From Chloroflexota bacterium (GTDB lineage: Bacteria; Chloroflexota; Dehalococcoidia; SZUA-161): DNA of 25,306 nt. Location of the stretch: assembly GCA_016865955.1 (NCBI GenBank), contig VGNW01000006.1, positions 1-25,306 of the forward strand. Reading direction: 5' to 3'. A model generated the notes under the pieces. The model did no database searches. It saw only the letters and a program-made list of their open reading frames with translations, and was not told the origin of the DNA. Below are positions 16,520-23,257 of this stretch, piece after piece. The stretch's first letter is position 1. Every line of letters begins with the position of its first letter. Both the position numbers and the translations under genes were made by a program.

Positions 16520-18109
16520 TTACCCTTTTTTCACCAGATGCATCGGTATTATTTTGCCGAATGAGGACAGAGGCGCCATACGTTTCACTTGAATCGTGTT
16601 CATCTGCGACCAGAATCCGGCAGCCAATTTCCCGCCGTAGGCACTCCGACGTAGTTCTTCAAGCACAGTATCTATGACCTGCTTCTCATCTATGTTACCA
16701 ACGCGCGGGTCGATAACCAGGCTTAGACGAGTCTGGCCGCTGTCCTCCTCCTCCAGTAATTGATAATCTATGGCTGCCCCTCCGAATTTACCGGGGAGAA
16801 CGCTTTCCAGAATGCGGACGAAATCGGTACCTACAATGGTAACACCGCTGCCAGTCAATTTGGAAAAGCTCCTTATGCTATGCACGTGCACTTTGAGGCC
16901 CAGTTCTTCAAACAGGCAGCCGCATCTTACGTTTTCTACAACGCCGTAATCATCGCTCTCCATGTTTAATAATATCTTCGGCGAAGATGGTAAAAGACAA
17001 GTAAGAAGAAAGGCATTTACCTCTAAATCGCTATTCTTGACCTTTCTGCTGTGTTGAATCAAAGCCACCGAGTCATAAAATAAGTGGACGTCATCGATGG
17101 CACGGCCTCCGGGGCAGCTAAGCCCTATGTTGTCGATTTCACTTATAAAGTAACCTGAGGTGACCGAGGTTCCGCTGGCTCTTATTTGCTCCAGTTTTGC
17201 TTCAGTCAGGGGCTCGCCGGTGACGAAAAAGTAACTGCCGCTAATATCGAGCCGGTTCTCTATCGCAGCCTGGCTTACCTTAACCGCTGAACTGACGAAA
17301 CAATGCAGGATACTTCCCCCGAATTGCTTTTTGGCATATGCCAGCCACTGTGCTATTTTCACTGCTTGATCAGGGCTTACATACTCAGGTTTTACCAGCT
17401 TTGCTCCCCATAGCTTGCCCCCGTAGATAACATATCTTGAGGCTAGCCTGTCACGCAATGATGCCTGCGTCTGGCTTTCATTTACAGGGGAGAACCATTT
17501 AAGAACCGGATGCCCTATGATATAGTACCTCAGTAAAGTGCTGATACCCGCCTTAGAAGGAAATGGGGGAAGCCAGGCTACTACGGGGAGATTATTTATA
17601 TCGTTAATTTTTAGCCATATCGGCCTGTAATAAGTCGTATCCATCAGGTGCCCTAAGTCGAACATTGTCCGTGTCCCTGCGCTCCGCGAACCGCTGCTCC
17701 TGACGTAGTAGTACCCGGGAATGTAGGGGTTATCGAAATCGCGCTCGTTTATATGGAAAGTCGTCCCGCCTCTGACCAGTTCTTTTTTTCCTTTGAACTC
17801 CTCCCAGCTTATATAGACGCCTTCGGCTAGCAATTTACTCAGTGTAGCTTCAATCCCATCTCCATTCACGGATTTTTTGAAGTCTCCGAGTTCGCAGCCA
17901 GCCAGCCCGAGCAGTTTAAAATAGGGACTTTCGGGGTTGGCGTAAATTCCTTTCTCAACCAGGTTCAGGAAATTCCTTTCGCGGTTCTGTAACCGTTCGG
18001 CGATGACCCTTTTACTATCTTCGAGAGTGATTGTATGTTTAAGAAAAGCGCGTAAATCCCAGGCAAGACTGGAGTATTTTATCATCTCTGAGATAACTGG
18101 CACTTTCAT
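16520..18109 (-). CDS. PaaK-like adenylate-forming enzyme, copy 2
   Basis: Paralogue of copy 1, 529 residues. The phosphate loop SSGSRSAGTRT (138-148), GEPLTE (298-303), YFISEID (320-326, where copy 1 has YWITEIG) and PLSSFGKI with Lys519 are in register with copy 1. The Thr-Glu of the A5-like motif is Ser-Glu here. Divergence from copy 1 concentrates after residue 150. It is the first gene of the minus-strand cluster, starting with ATG at 18109 behind a weak AGGT. It faces the methyltransferase gene across 153 bp. ANL membership is inferred from motif order and is less secure than the transporter calls. Confidence 0.75.
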   Translation of the reverse strand: MKVPVISEMIKYSSLAWDLRAFLKHTITLEDSKRVIAERLQNRERNFLNLVEKGIYANPESPYFKLLGLAGCELGDFKKSVNGDGIEATLSKLLAEGVYISWEEFKGKKELVRGGTTFHINERDFDNPYIPGYYYVRSSGSRSAGTRTMFDLGHLMDTTYYRPIWLKINDINNLPVVAWLPPFPSKAGISTLLRYYIIGHPVLKWFSPVNESQTQASLRDRLASRYVIYGGKLWGAKLVKPEYVSPDQAVKIAQWLAYAKKQFGGSILHCFVSSAVKVSQAAIENRLDISGSYFFVTGEPLTEAKLEQIRASGTSVTSGYFISEIDNIGLSCPGGRAIDDVHLFYDSVALIQHSRKVKNSDLEVNAFLLTCLLPSSPKILLNMESDDYGVVENVRCGCLFEELGLKVHVHSIRSFSKLTGSGVTIVGTDFVRILESVLPGKFGGAAIDYQLLEEEDSGQTRLSLVIDPRVGNIDEKQVIDTVLEELRRSAYGGKLAAGFWSQMNTIQVKRMAPLSSFGKIIPMHLVKKG

Positions 18110-18173
18110 ATTTTACCTATGCGTTATAATTATGCTGGCACAACGCTTGACTGGCAGGGCTCATGGTAAGATG

Positions 18174-18192
18174 GCGAGCAATGACCGCTCGC
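18174..18192. repeat. Inverted repeat in the divergent region of the cluster
   Basis: GCGAGC (18174-18179) and GCTCGC (18187-18192) separated by seven bases, between the adenylate-forming enzyme 2 gene (-) and the methyltransferase gene (+). Position suits a regulator site for both, but the arms are short. Confidence 0.3.
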
Positions 18193-18219
18193 AGATAACG
18201 TGCTCGACTAATAACGTCG

Positions 18220-18248
18220 TTGTGGGCATAAAGTTAAAGGCTTATAAT
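18220..18248 (+). promoter_or_regulatory. Promoter of the methyltransferase gene
   Basis: TTGTGG (18220-18225), a 17-bp spacer and consensus TATAAT (18243-18248). Transcription should start near 18255, only about eight bases before the ATG at 18263, and there is no ribosome binding site. A leaderless or nearly leaderless mRNA is implied. Confidence 0.6.
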
Positions 18249-18262
18249 TATTAGGCTTTATT

Positions 18263-19072
18263 ATGATGCAAACAAAACAAAAAGCCAAGTACTGGGACAA
18301 TCTGGCTAAAAATTCGGCGAGTGCAACCCGCTTTGACGACCTCATGGCTGAACAATACCGGCGGGTTCATCTGAATCTGCTTTCCGGATGGACTGATGTC
18401 AGGGAAAGCCGGAGAATTCTCAAGACAGACCTTTTTGCCGAAGCTATGCATCCTAACCGCGCTTTCCTGTGTGAGATAATGAAAATCAATAAAAATGTTG
18501 TTGGCATCGACATTTCCCCGGAAATAGCCTCTATGGCTAGGAAGAGAGCGGCACGGCATTGTGAAGATTTCTCCGATGCCTATCTGGGTTGCGATGTCAA
18601 GAATTTGCCTTTTGCCAATAACTCCTTTGACCTGATAATCTCTGATTCAACCCTGGACCACTTTCACCGCGAAGATGAAATCGTTACAGCTCTATTAGAG
18701 TTGAGTCGTGTTATCAAGCCGGGGGGCACTCTTATCTTAACTATGGACAATAAAAGTAACGTTACCGAGCCGCTGTTCAGATTGTGGATATTGCTCGGGC
18801 TCAGCCCCTTTTTCATCGGTAAGACATATTCCGTTAAAGAGCTGAAACAGGCACTGGAAAGCGTGGGATTGCATGTTGTGGATACGACTGCGATTATGCA
18901 CAATCCCCGATTTTTCACTAAAGCCGTAATCGCTCTTATTCGCAAAATAGCCCCTCGAAGGTTCGATGGCTTGATTAGGAAGACCTTGGTTTTCTTTGAC
19001 AGTCTGGAACGCAGAAGAACCAGGTATCTAACAGCTCAGTTCATCGCAGCCAAAGCGGTGAAAACCGTGTAA
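18263..19072 (+). CDS. Class I SAM-dependent methyltransferase with atypical motif I
   Basis: Probable Methyltransf_11-like enzyme of 269 residues. Recognisable parts are VVGIDISPEIASMA (79-92, with the acidic residue that binds the SAM ribose), GCDVKNLPFANNSFDLIISDSTLDHF (motifs II-III) and VIKPGGTLILT (150-160). The glycine-rich motif I expected just before the second strand is replaced by LKTDLFAEA at 53-61. SAM binding is therefore either altered or uses this loop. The basic C-terminus (IRKIAPRRFDGLIRKT) may contact membrane or nucleic acid. Two ATGs are adjacent (18263, 18266). The gene diverges from the adenylate-forming/ABC cluster and could supply a methylation step to it. Substrate unknown. 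Confidence 0.78.
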   Translation: MMQTKQKAKYWDNLAKNSASATRFDDLMAEQYRRVHLNLLSGWTDVRESRRILKTDLFAEAMHPNRAFLCEIMKINKNVVGIDISPEIASMARKRAARHCEDFSDAYLGCDVKNLPFANNSFDLIISDSTLDHFHREDEIVTALLELSRVIKPGGTLILTMDNKSNVTEPLFRLWILLGLSPFFIGKTYSVKELKQALESVGLHVVDTTAIMHNPRFFTKAVIALIRKIAPRRFDGLIRKTLVFFDSLERRRTRYLTAQFIAAKAVKTV

Positions 19073-19121
19073 TGGAATATGTTTGACATAATGTAATACT
19101 GAAAAAGGAGGGAGGGCGTTA

Positions 19122-20237
19122 ATGGCTAGAGCGAAAATGGGCAGGGCGGCAATATATCACGGGCTCGGTCACCCAATGGAGATTAAAAAGTATCCGGTGC
19201 CCGAGCCAGAGCCTGGGGCTATTCTGGTCAAGACAAGAAGGGCGAATATCTGTGGCTCGGACCTGCACATGTGGCGGGGCGATGTCGACCTCGCCGGACT
19301 GGGGCAACCCATGCCGGTGATTCTGGGGCATGAGATGGTGGGCGCTGTGGAGAAGCTGGGAGCGGGTGTCTCTACCGATTCGGCGGGACAGCCATTGGCG
19401 GAAGGGGACAGGGTGGTGTATCGGTACTTCGTACCCTGCGGGCGCTGCCGTTCTTGCCTTAGGGGTAACGATGCAGCTTGCCCCGCTGCCTATATTACCG
19501 TAGTCAATCCCTGCGAGCCTCCGCCTCATTTCCGGGGTGCTTATGCGGAATACTATTATCTGATACCCAATCAGACTGTATTCAAGGTGCCCGACGACCT
19601 CCCCGATGAGATTGTAGCCCCGGTAAACTGCGCTCTCTCCGAGGTTATTTATGGCCTCGATAAGGTGAACTTCAGCTTCGGCGAGACAGTAGCCATACAG
19701 GGTGCCGGAGGTCTGGGAATCTATGCCACTGCGGTTGCCAAAGAGATGGGTGCAGCCAAGGTTATAGTCATCGATAGCATCGATGAGCGGTTGGAGTTGG
19801 CGAAGGCTTTCGGCGCCGACGAGATAATAGACATGAAGGAGTTCAAGGAATCGTACGAACGGTCGGGTAAGGTGAAAGAACTCACCGGCGGCTGGGGCGC
19901 GGATGTCGTTGTTGAGGTTGTGGGCTTTCCGCAGGTCATCCCCGAGGGCATAGACATGCTGGGCAACGGAGGGCGTTATCTGGAGCTGGGCAATGTGAGC
20001 CCGCTCAAATATTTCGAATTCGACCCCTCTTCATTAGTGATCAATGGGAAGAGCATCTACGGAATGGCTCTCTACACCGCTGAAGCTATGAAAAAGGCAC
20101 TCGATTTCTTGAGTCGCACAAAGAATAAATATCCCTTCGATAAAATACTGGCTCGCGACTACCCGCTTGAGAAAATAAACAGAGCCTTCGAAGAGCAGAA
20201 CAAGGGACTGGTTACCCGGTCTAGCATTGTAATGTAA
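19122..20237 (+). CDS. Zinc-dependent alcohol dehydrogenase (medium-chain dehydrogenase/reductase)
   Basis: Cytoplasmic NAD(P)-dependent alcohol or polyol dehydrogenase, 371 residues. Catalytic zinc ligands are Cys44 (ICGSD), His70/Glu71 (GHEM) and probably Cys170 (VNCALSE). The structural zinc site is Cys106, Cys109, Cys112 and Cys120 in the PCGRCRSC lobe. The Rossmann loop is GAGGLG (194-199), with Asp218 after the second strand favouring NAD over NADP. A strong AAGGAGGGAGG precedes the ATG. The substrate cannot be assigned; threonine/sorbitol-type dehydrogenases are the nearest broad relatives. It follows the methyltransferase by 49 bp. Confidence 0.92.
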   Translation: MARAKMGRAAIYHGLGHPMEIKKYPVPEPEPGAILVKTRRANICGSDLHMWRGDVDLAGLGQPMPVILGHEMVGAVEKLGAGVSTDSAGQPLAEGDRVVYRYFVPCGRCRSCLRGNDAACPAAYITVVNPCEPPPHFRGAYAEYYYLIPNQTVFKVPDDLPDEIVAPVNCALSEVIYGLDKVNFSFGETVAIQGAGGLGIYATAVAKEMGAAKVIVIDSIDERLELAKAFGADEIIDMKEFKESYERSGKVKELTGGWGADVVVEVVGFPQVIPEGIDMLGNGGRYLELGNVSPLKYFEFDPSSLVINGKSIYGMALYTAEAMKKALDFLSRTKNKYPFDKILARDYPLEKINRAFEEQNKGLVTRSSIVM

Positions 20238-20266
20238 TTTTTTGCAGCGGTACATATAAAGGAGTA

Positions 20267-20288
20267 GGTTGGAGCATCTGCTCCAACC
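20267..20288. repeat. Palindromic repeat word A, copy 1
   Basis: GGTTGGAGCA, two bases, then its exact reverse complement. The identical 22 bases recur at 21103-21124. It lies between the alcohol dehydrogenase and acetyltransferase genes. Confidence 0.85.
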
Positions 20289-20293
20289 GGGCA

Positions 20294-20321
20294 GCGGTGG
20301 CAATTCGCAAATTGCCACCGC
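20294..20321. repeat. Perfect hairpin, 12-bp arms
   Basis: GCGGTGGCAATT (20294-20305), CGCA loop, and exact reverse complement (20310-20321). It lies six bases after palindrome A, in the probable leader of the acetyltransferase gene. There is no T-run on either side, so it is not a standard terminator. Confidence 0.8.
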
Positions 20322-20343
20322 CATTTGTCCGAATATCAGACGG

Positions 20344-20958
20344 ATGGAACAGGCAACCATCGAACAACTAAAAAAGGTAGAGATTAGAGAGACCGCGCGA
20401 TTGCTCGCCCTGGCATTTTCAACACGCCCCGGACTTATCAAGATATTGAAGGGTCAGCGCGACAAGGAATGCAGGGCAATCGCGATGTTCGAGTTTTCGT
20501 TGAAACATCAGCCGGGCAACACCCTGGCAGCTAAAAAAGACAATCGTATAGTTGGGGTGATTCGGTTCGTGGAGTGGCCTCACTGCCAGTTATCGCCGCT
20601 GCAACTATTAAGGTTCTTCCCGACCATGCTTGTTGAGATGAGAAGCACAGCTCTGCACTATGCCAGACAGGGATTGACCTGGTACAGGCTCGACCCCAAG
20701 CAGCCGCACTGGCATATCGACCCCATAGCCGTGATTCCTGAGATGCACAGGCAGGGAATCGGAAGCCAGCTTCTGACCTGCTTCTGTAAGCAGATGGACG
20801 AAAAGGGCGACAGAGCGTATCTGGAGACAGACAAACCGGAATATGTGCGGCTCTACGGGCGTTTCGGCTTCGAGGTGACCGGGGAAGCCGACGTTCATAG
20901 TCGGCATTTCTGGTTCATGTGGCGCAAACCACGCGGAAAATCTGCCAACCAACCCTGA
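20344..20958 (+). CDS. GNAT family N-acetyltransferase
   Basis: Acetyl-CoA-dependent acetyltransferase fold, 204 residues from the ATG at 20344. Motif A is IDPIAVIPEMHRQGIGSQLL, whose RQGIGS (136-141) binds the acetyl-CoA pyrophosphate; motif B is YGRFGFEVTGE (171-181). A longer frame from 20269 is rejected because it would translate the palindromes at 20267-20321. The ribosome binding site is weak. The acceptor could be a small amine, an antibiotic or a protein; nothing in the neighbourhood decides. Confidence 0.88.
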   Translation: MEQATIEQLKKVEIRETARLLALAFSTRPGLIKILKGQRDKECRAIAMFEFSLKHQPGNTLAAKKDNRIVGVIRFVEWPHCQLSPLQLLRFFPTMLVEMRSTALHYARQGLTWYRLDPKQPHWHIDPIAVIPEMHRQGIGSQLLTCFCKQMDEKGDRAYLETDKPEYVRLYGRFGFEVTGEADVHSRHFWFMWRKPRGKSANQP

Positions 20959-20992
20959 AATCCTGTCGTAGAGGCAGATTTATCTACCTGCT

Positions 20993-21030
20993 GAGGATTC
21001 TACTGAAATCCTCTCCCTTGATGGGAGAGG
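20993..21030. repeat. Two overlapping hairpins in the acetyltransferase-radC intergenic region
   Basis: GAGGATT (20993-20999) pairs with AATCCTC (21007-21013), and CCTCTCCC (21010-21017) pairs with GGGAGAGG (21023-21030). The two share bases 21010-21013, so they are mutually exclusive as RNA. Neither has a T-run. Confidence 0.6.
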
Positions 21031-21074
21031 TTGGGTGAGGGTGAAACGCGTTCACTTCACCTTCGCTCGTATTA

Positions 21075-21091
21075 GGCGCGGCAACCGCGCC
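21075..21091. repeat. Short GC-rich hairpin
   Basis: GGCGCGG, CAA loop, CCGCGCC. Part of the hairpin-rich block at 20993-21174 between the convergent acetyltransferase and radC genes. Confidence 0.65.
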
Positions 21092-21102
21092 CCTACAGGG
21101 TG

Positions 21103-21124
21103 GGTTGGAGCATCTGCTCCAACC
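21103..21124. repeat. Palindromic repeat word A, copy 2
   Basis: Exactly the 22-base palindrome of 20267-20288, here inside the acetyltransferase-radC intergenic block. Two identical copies 814 bases apart show it is a dispersed element and not a chance hairpin. Confidence 0.85.
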
Positions 21125-21154
21125 GTGCGGATGTTTGGATTTTCAATGATGGAG

Positions 21155-21174
21155 GGCGGGTTTCCCAACCCGCC
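21155..21174. repeat. Hairpin downstream of radC
   Basis: GGCGGGTT, TCCC loop, AACCCGCC, ending 10 bases beyond the radC stop. No T-run follows on the minus strand, so Rho-independent termination is doubtful although the stem is strong. Confidence 0.6.
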
Positions 21175-21184
21175 TATTAGTAGA

Positions 21185-21895
21185 CTAGCCGAATCCCAGC
21201 CCTCTTTCTTTGAGGCTGATGTGGCGCTGCTGCCCGATGATGATGTGGTCGAGAACCTCGATATCCAGAAGCTTGCCTGCTTTGACAATCTGCTCGGTCA
21301 CTTTGACATCTTCGGGACTGGGCGCGGGGTCGCCGGAAGGGTGATTGTGCACCACTATCAGGGCAGGGCAGTTCTCTCTTACTGCCTCTTTGAAAAGCTC
21401 TCCTACCCTGATAAGTGAGGTGTTGATGCTGCCTCTATATACCCGGGGGGTGCCCAGCACCTGATTTTTGGTGTTGAGGAGCACCAGCCACAGTTCTTCC
21501 TGTTCCAGAAATGCCATCTCTCCCTGCAGCAGGTTGACTATGTCTGCGGGCGATTTGACAATCGGGTGCTCTTCGGGCTGTGTGGATACCAGTCTGCGTC
21601 CCAGCTCCAGCGCGGCTTTTATCTGGGCTGACTTCGCCTCTCCTACACCATGTTCCTGACAGAGTTGCCCGAAACCGGCTTTGGCCAGTCCGGCGAGACC
21701 GCGGAACTTTGTCAGCAGCCTTGCTGAGAGGTTCAAAACGCTTTCGGAGGTTGCGCCTGTTCTGAGGATGATGGCAAGGAGTTCACTGTTGGAAAGTGAG
21801 GAGGCTCCGTACTGTTTGAGCCGTTCTCTGGGGCGTTCTGTGGCGGGCAGTTCCCGAATCAGGGGATAGTACTCCACAACACCGGAACGGCTCAT
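21185..21895 (-). CDS. radC: RadC/JAB-domain protein
   Basis: RadC family protein of 236 residues. The N-terminal helix-hairpin-helix part (about 15-100; RERLKQYGASSLSNSELLAIILRTG, GLAGLAKAGF, GVGEAKSAQIKAALELGRR) is followed by an MPN+/JAMM metallopeptidase-like domain. The metal-site signature is His183-x-His185-x7-Ser193-x2-Asp196 (HNHPSGDPAPSPED), with Glu134 a candidate for the catalytic glutamate. The family's role is unsettled; the old DNA-repair label came from a misassigned mutation. ATG at 21895 has AGGAGG upstream. It follows rplL by 78 bp, separated by a 30-bp perfect palindrome. Confidence 0.95.
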   Translation of the reverse strand: MSRSGVVEYYPLIRELPATERPRERLKQYGASSLSNSELLAIILRTGATSESVLNLSARLLTKFRGLAGLAKAGFGQLCQEHGVGEAKSAQIKAALELGRRLVSTQPEEHPIVKSPADIVNLLQGEMAFLEQEELWLVLLNTKNQVLGTPRVYRGSINTSLIRVGELFKEAVRENCPALIVVHNHPSGDPAPSPEDVKVTEQIVKAGKLLDIEVLDHIIIGQQRHISLKERGLGFG

Positions 21896-21916
21896 GGCTG
21901 CCTCCTAATTCGAGTA

Positions 21917-21946
21917 TGCAGGGGCACGGTGCACCGTGCCCCTGCA
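21917..21946. repeat. 30-bp perfect palindrome between rplL and radC
   Basis: TGCAGGGGCACGGTG immediately followed by its reverse complement, with no spacer. TTTTTT follows on the plus strand, so it would terminate rightward transcription, but there is no T-run for the leftward rplL transcript. It belongs to the same style of intergenic palindrome as the blocks at 20267-21174. Confidence 0.85.
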
Positions 21947-21973
21947 TTTTTTCGCTATTTGAAGCAGTGTGTT

Positions 21974-22480
21974 CTACTTAACCTCAACGACGGCGCCGGC
22001 TGCGGTCAGCTTCTCTTTCAGTGTGGCAGCTTCAGCCTTGGTGATGCCCTCTTTTATCGGCTTGGGGGCGCTTTCCACCAGCTCCTTCGCTTCCTTAAGC
22101 CCCAGGGTTGTTACCTCGCGGACTGCCTTGATGACGCTTATCTTGTTCGCGCCGACCTCTTTGAGTATCACGGTGAACTCGGTCTGTTCCTCCACAGGGG
22201 CGGCAGCAGGAGCGCCGGCAGCTCCGCCAGCCGCAGCAGCACCCGCAGGAGCAGCCATCATAGGTACAGCAGCGCTGATGCCGAATGTCTCCTCAAGCGC
22301 CTTGACCAGCTCAGATAGCTCAAGCACGGTCATCTCTTTGATGGCAGCGATGATTTCGTCCTTGCTCAATGATTTCGACTCTTTCTTGGCAGCAGTGGCG
22401 CGCTTCTTATGTGCCTTTTCTTCCTCTGTGGCAGCCTCTTCTTTGTGCACTTCCTGCCCTGTGGTTTCCTCTTTAGACAT
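21974..22480 (-). CDS. rplL: 50S ribosomal protein bL12 (L7/L12) with N-terminal extension
   Basis: Ribosomal stalk protein recruiting translation GTPases. The normal L12 sequence begins at residue 38 (LSKDEIIAAIKEMTVLELSELVKALEE), the dimerising N-terminal domain. An Ala/Gly/Pro hinge (about 72-95) and the factor-binding C-terminal domain (100-168; VILKEVGANKISVIKAVREVTTLGLKEAKELVE) follow. Residues 1-37 are an extra, highly charged segment (many E and K). It appears genuinely translated: its ATG at 22480 has GGGAGGAACC upstream and no start codon exists at the conventional position. The gene overlaps the rplJ stop by eight bases. The total of 168 residues exceeds the usual 120-130. Confidence 0.95.
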   Translation of the reverse strand: MSKEETTGQEVHKEEAATEEEKAHKKRATAAKKESKSLSKDEIIAAIKEMTVLELSELVKALEETFGISAAVPMMAAPAGAAAAGGAAGAPAAAPVEEQTEFTVILKEVGANKISVIKAVREVTTLGLKEAKELVESAPKPIKEGITKAEAATLKEKLTAAGAVVEVK

Positions 22481-23006
22481 TTGCGGTTCCTCCCATTTGT
22501 TGAATTCTGGCGTTTAATATCATGCTGAGCGCACGCATATTGGCGCTGAGTACATTGTGTAACGAATAAATCGGGCTTTGCAGGACGCCGAGCAGTTTTG
22601 CCCTCAGAACCTCTACCGGTGGCATGGTGGCTAGATTGGCTACCTCTGCAGCGCTGAGAACTTTGGAATCGAGAATAGCGCCTTTGATAGTTAGGGCGTT
22701 TTTGGAAGCTCTTGCATAGGCGGTAAGTACTTTCGCTAGCTGTACGGAATCGCCGTTGCAAAAAGCCAGCGCTATCGGCCCCTGGAGAAATTGGGACAGC
22801 CCTTCTTTGCCGATATTACCGGCGGCGAGTTTAGCCAGATTGTTCTTTACCACATGATACTCGGTGTTCGTCTCGCGGAGCTGTTTCCTGAATTGAGACA
22901 TATCGGAGACAGACAGACCTCTATACTCGGTGGCTATGATGAACTTGTTTTTGGAGAGCAGTTCAGTCAGTTCCTCTACCTTTTTAACCTTCTTTTCTGT
23001 CGGCAT
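22473..23006 (-). CDS. rplJ: 50S ribosomal protein uL10
   Basis: Stalk base protein that anchors L12 dimers and represses its own mRNA. Length is 177 residues from the ATG at 23006 (MPTEKKVKKVEELTELLSKN), behind GGGAGG. Family features include FIIATEYRGLSVSDMSQFRKQLRE, YHVVKNNLAKLAA and a C-terminal helix (SPIYSLHNVLSANMRALSMILNARIQQM) that would carry L12. A longer frame from 23054 is rejected because it enters the leader hairpin. It is the first gene of an rplJ-rplL operon; rplK and rplA, often just upstream in bacteria, are absent. Confidence 0.96.
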   Translation of the reverse strand: MPTEKKVKKVEELTELLSKNKFIIATEYRGLSVSDMSQFRKQLRETNTEYHVVKNNLAKLAAGNIGKEGLSQFLQGPIALAFCNGDSVQLAKVLTAYARASKNALTIKGAILDSKVLSAAEVANLATMPPVEVLRAKLLGVLQSPIYSLHNVLSANMRALSMILNARIQQMGGTANV

Positions 23007-23029
23007 AGCTTGAATCCTCCCGGTATAAG

Positions 23030-23140
23030 AAAAGTCCTTATGCCTGCGCGACATAAGGACTTTTGCCCTTCCTGATTTGTTTAAGTCGCCTCGGCAGGCA
23101 TAAGATTAAGCCGTTAACGGCACCCGCTGTCTTCAGCATT
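23030..23140 (-). ncRNA. L10 leader (ribosomal protein autoregulatory RNA)
   Basis: The mRNA leader of rplJ carries the L10-leader signature: a GC hairpin, GGCTTAA, and CTGCCGAGGCGAC, read on the minus strand about 23075-23118. A 13-bp terminator-like stem AAAAGTCCTTATG/CATAAGGACTTTT (23030-23042 with 23052-23064) follows just before the ribosome binding site. L10-L12 complex binding is known to control this operon through such leaders. The late hairpin could attenuate transcription or mask translation. Confidence 0.8.
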
Positions 23141-23156
23141 ATTCAGTTGTGTGAAT

Positions 23157-23185
23157 AGTTTAAATGAAAACTCAAAAATATGCAA
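23157..23185 (-). promoter_or_regulatory. Promoter of the rplJ-rplL operon
   Basis: Minus-strand TTGCAT (23180-23185), exactly 17 bp, TAAACT (23157-23162). Initiation near 23150 would produce a leader of about 144 nt containing the whole L10-leader structure. The spacer and upstream DNA are AT-rich, as in strong ribosomal promoters. Confidence 0.75.
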
Positions 23186-23257
23186 GTTTCGTATTCGCAA
23201 AGGGTTCTTATACAATTTTTCAATTTTCACTTTGCATTTTGTAATTTGAGAACCTCT

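Noticed and set aside
20269..20343. Longer acetyltransferase start at 20269
   Set aside because: The added sequence is two palindromic repeats and not coding-like.
20993..21174. CRISPR array from repeated words
   Set aside because: The words are palindromes of different sequence with no regular repeat-spacer spacing and no cas gene.
21917..21946. Intrinsic terminator of rplJ-rplL
   Set aside because: The stem is strong but no T-run follows on the minus strand.
23007..23054. Longer rplJ start at 23054
   Set aside because: The added 16 residues come from the leader hairpin and its ribosome binding site region; uL10 normally begins at the ATG at 23006.
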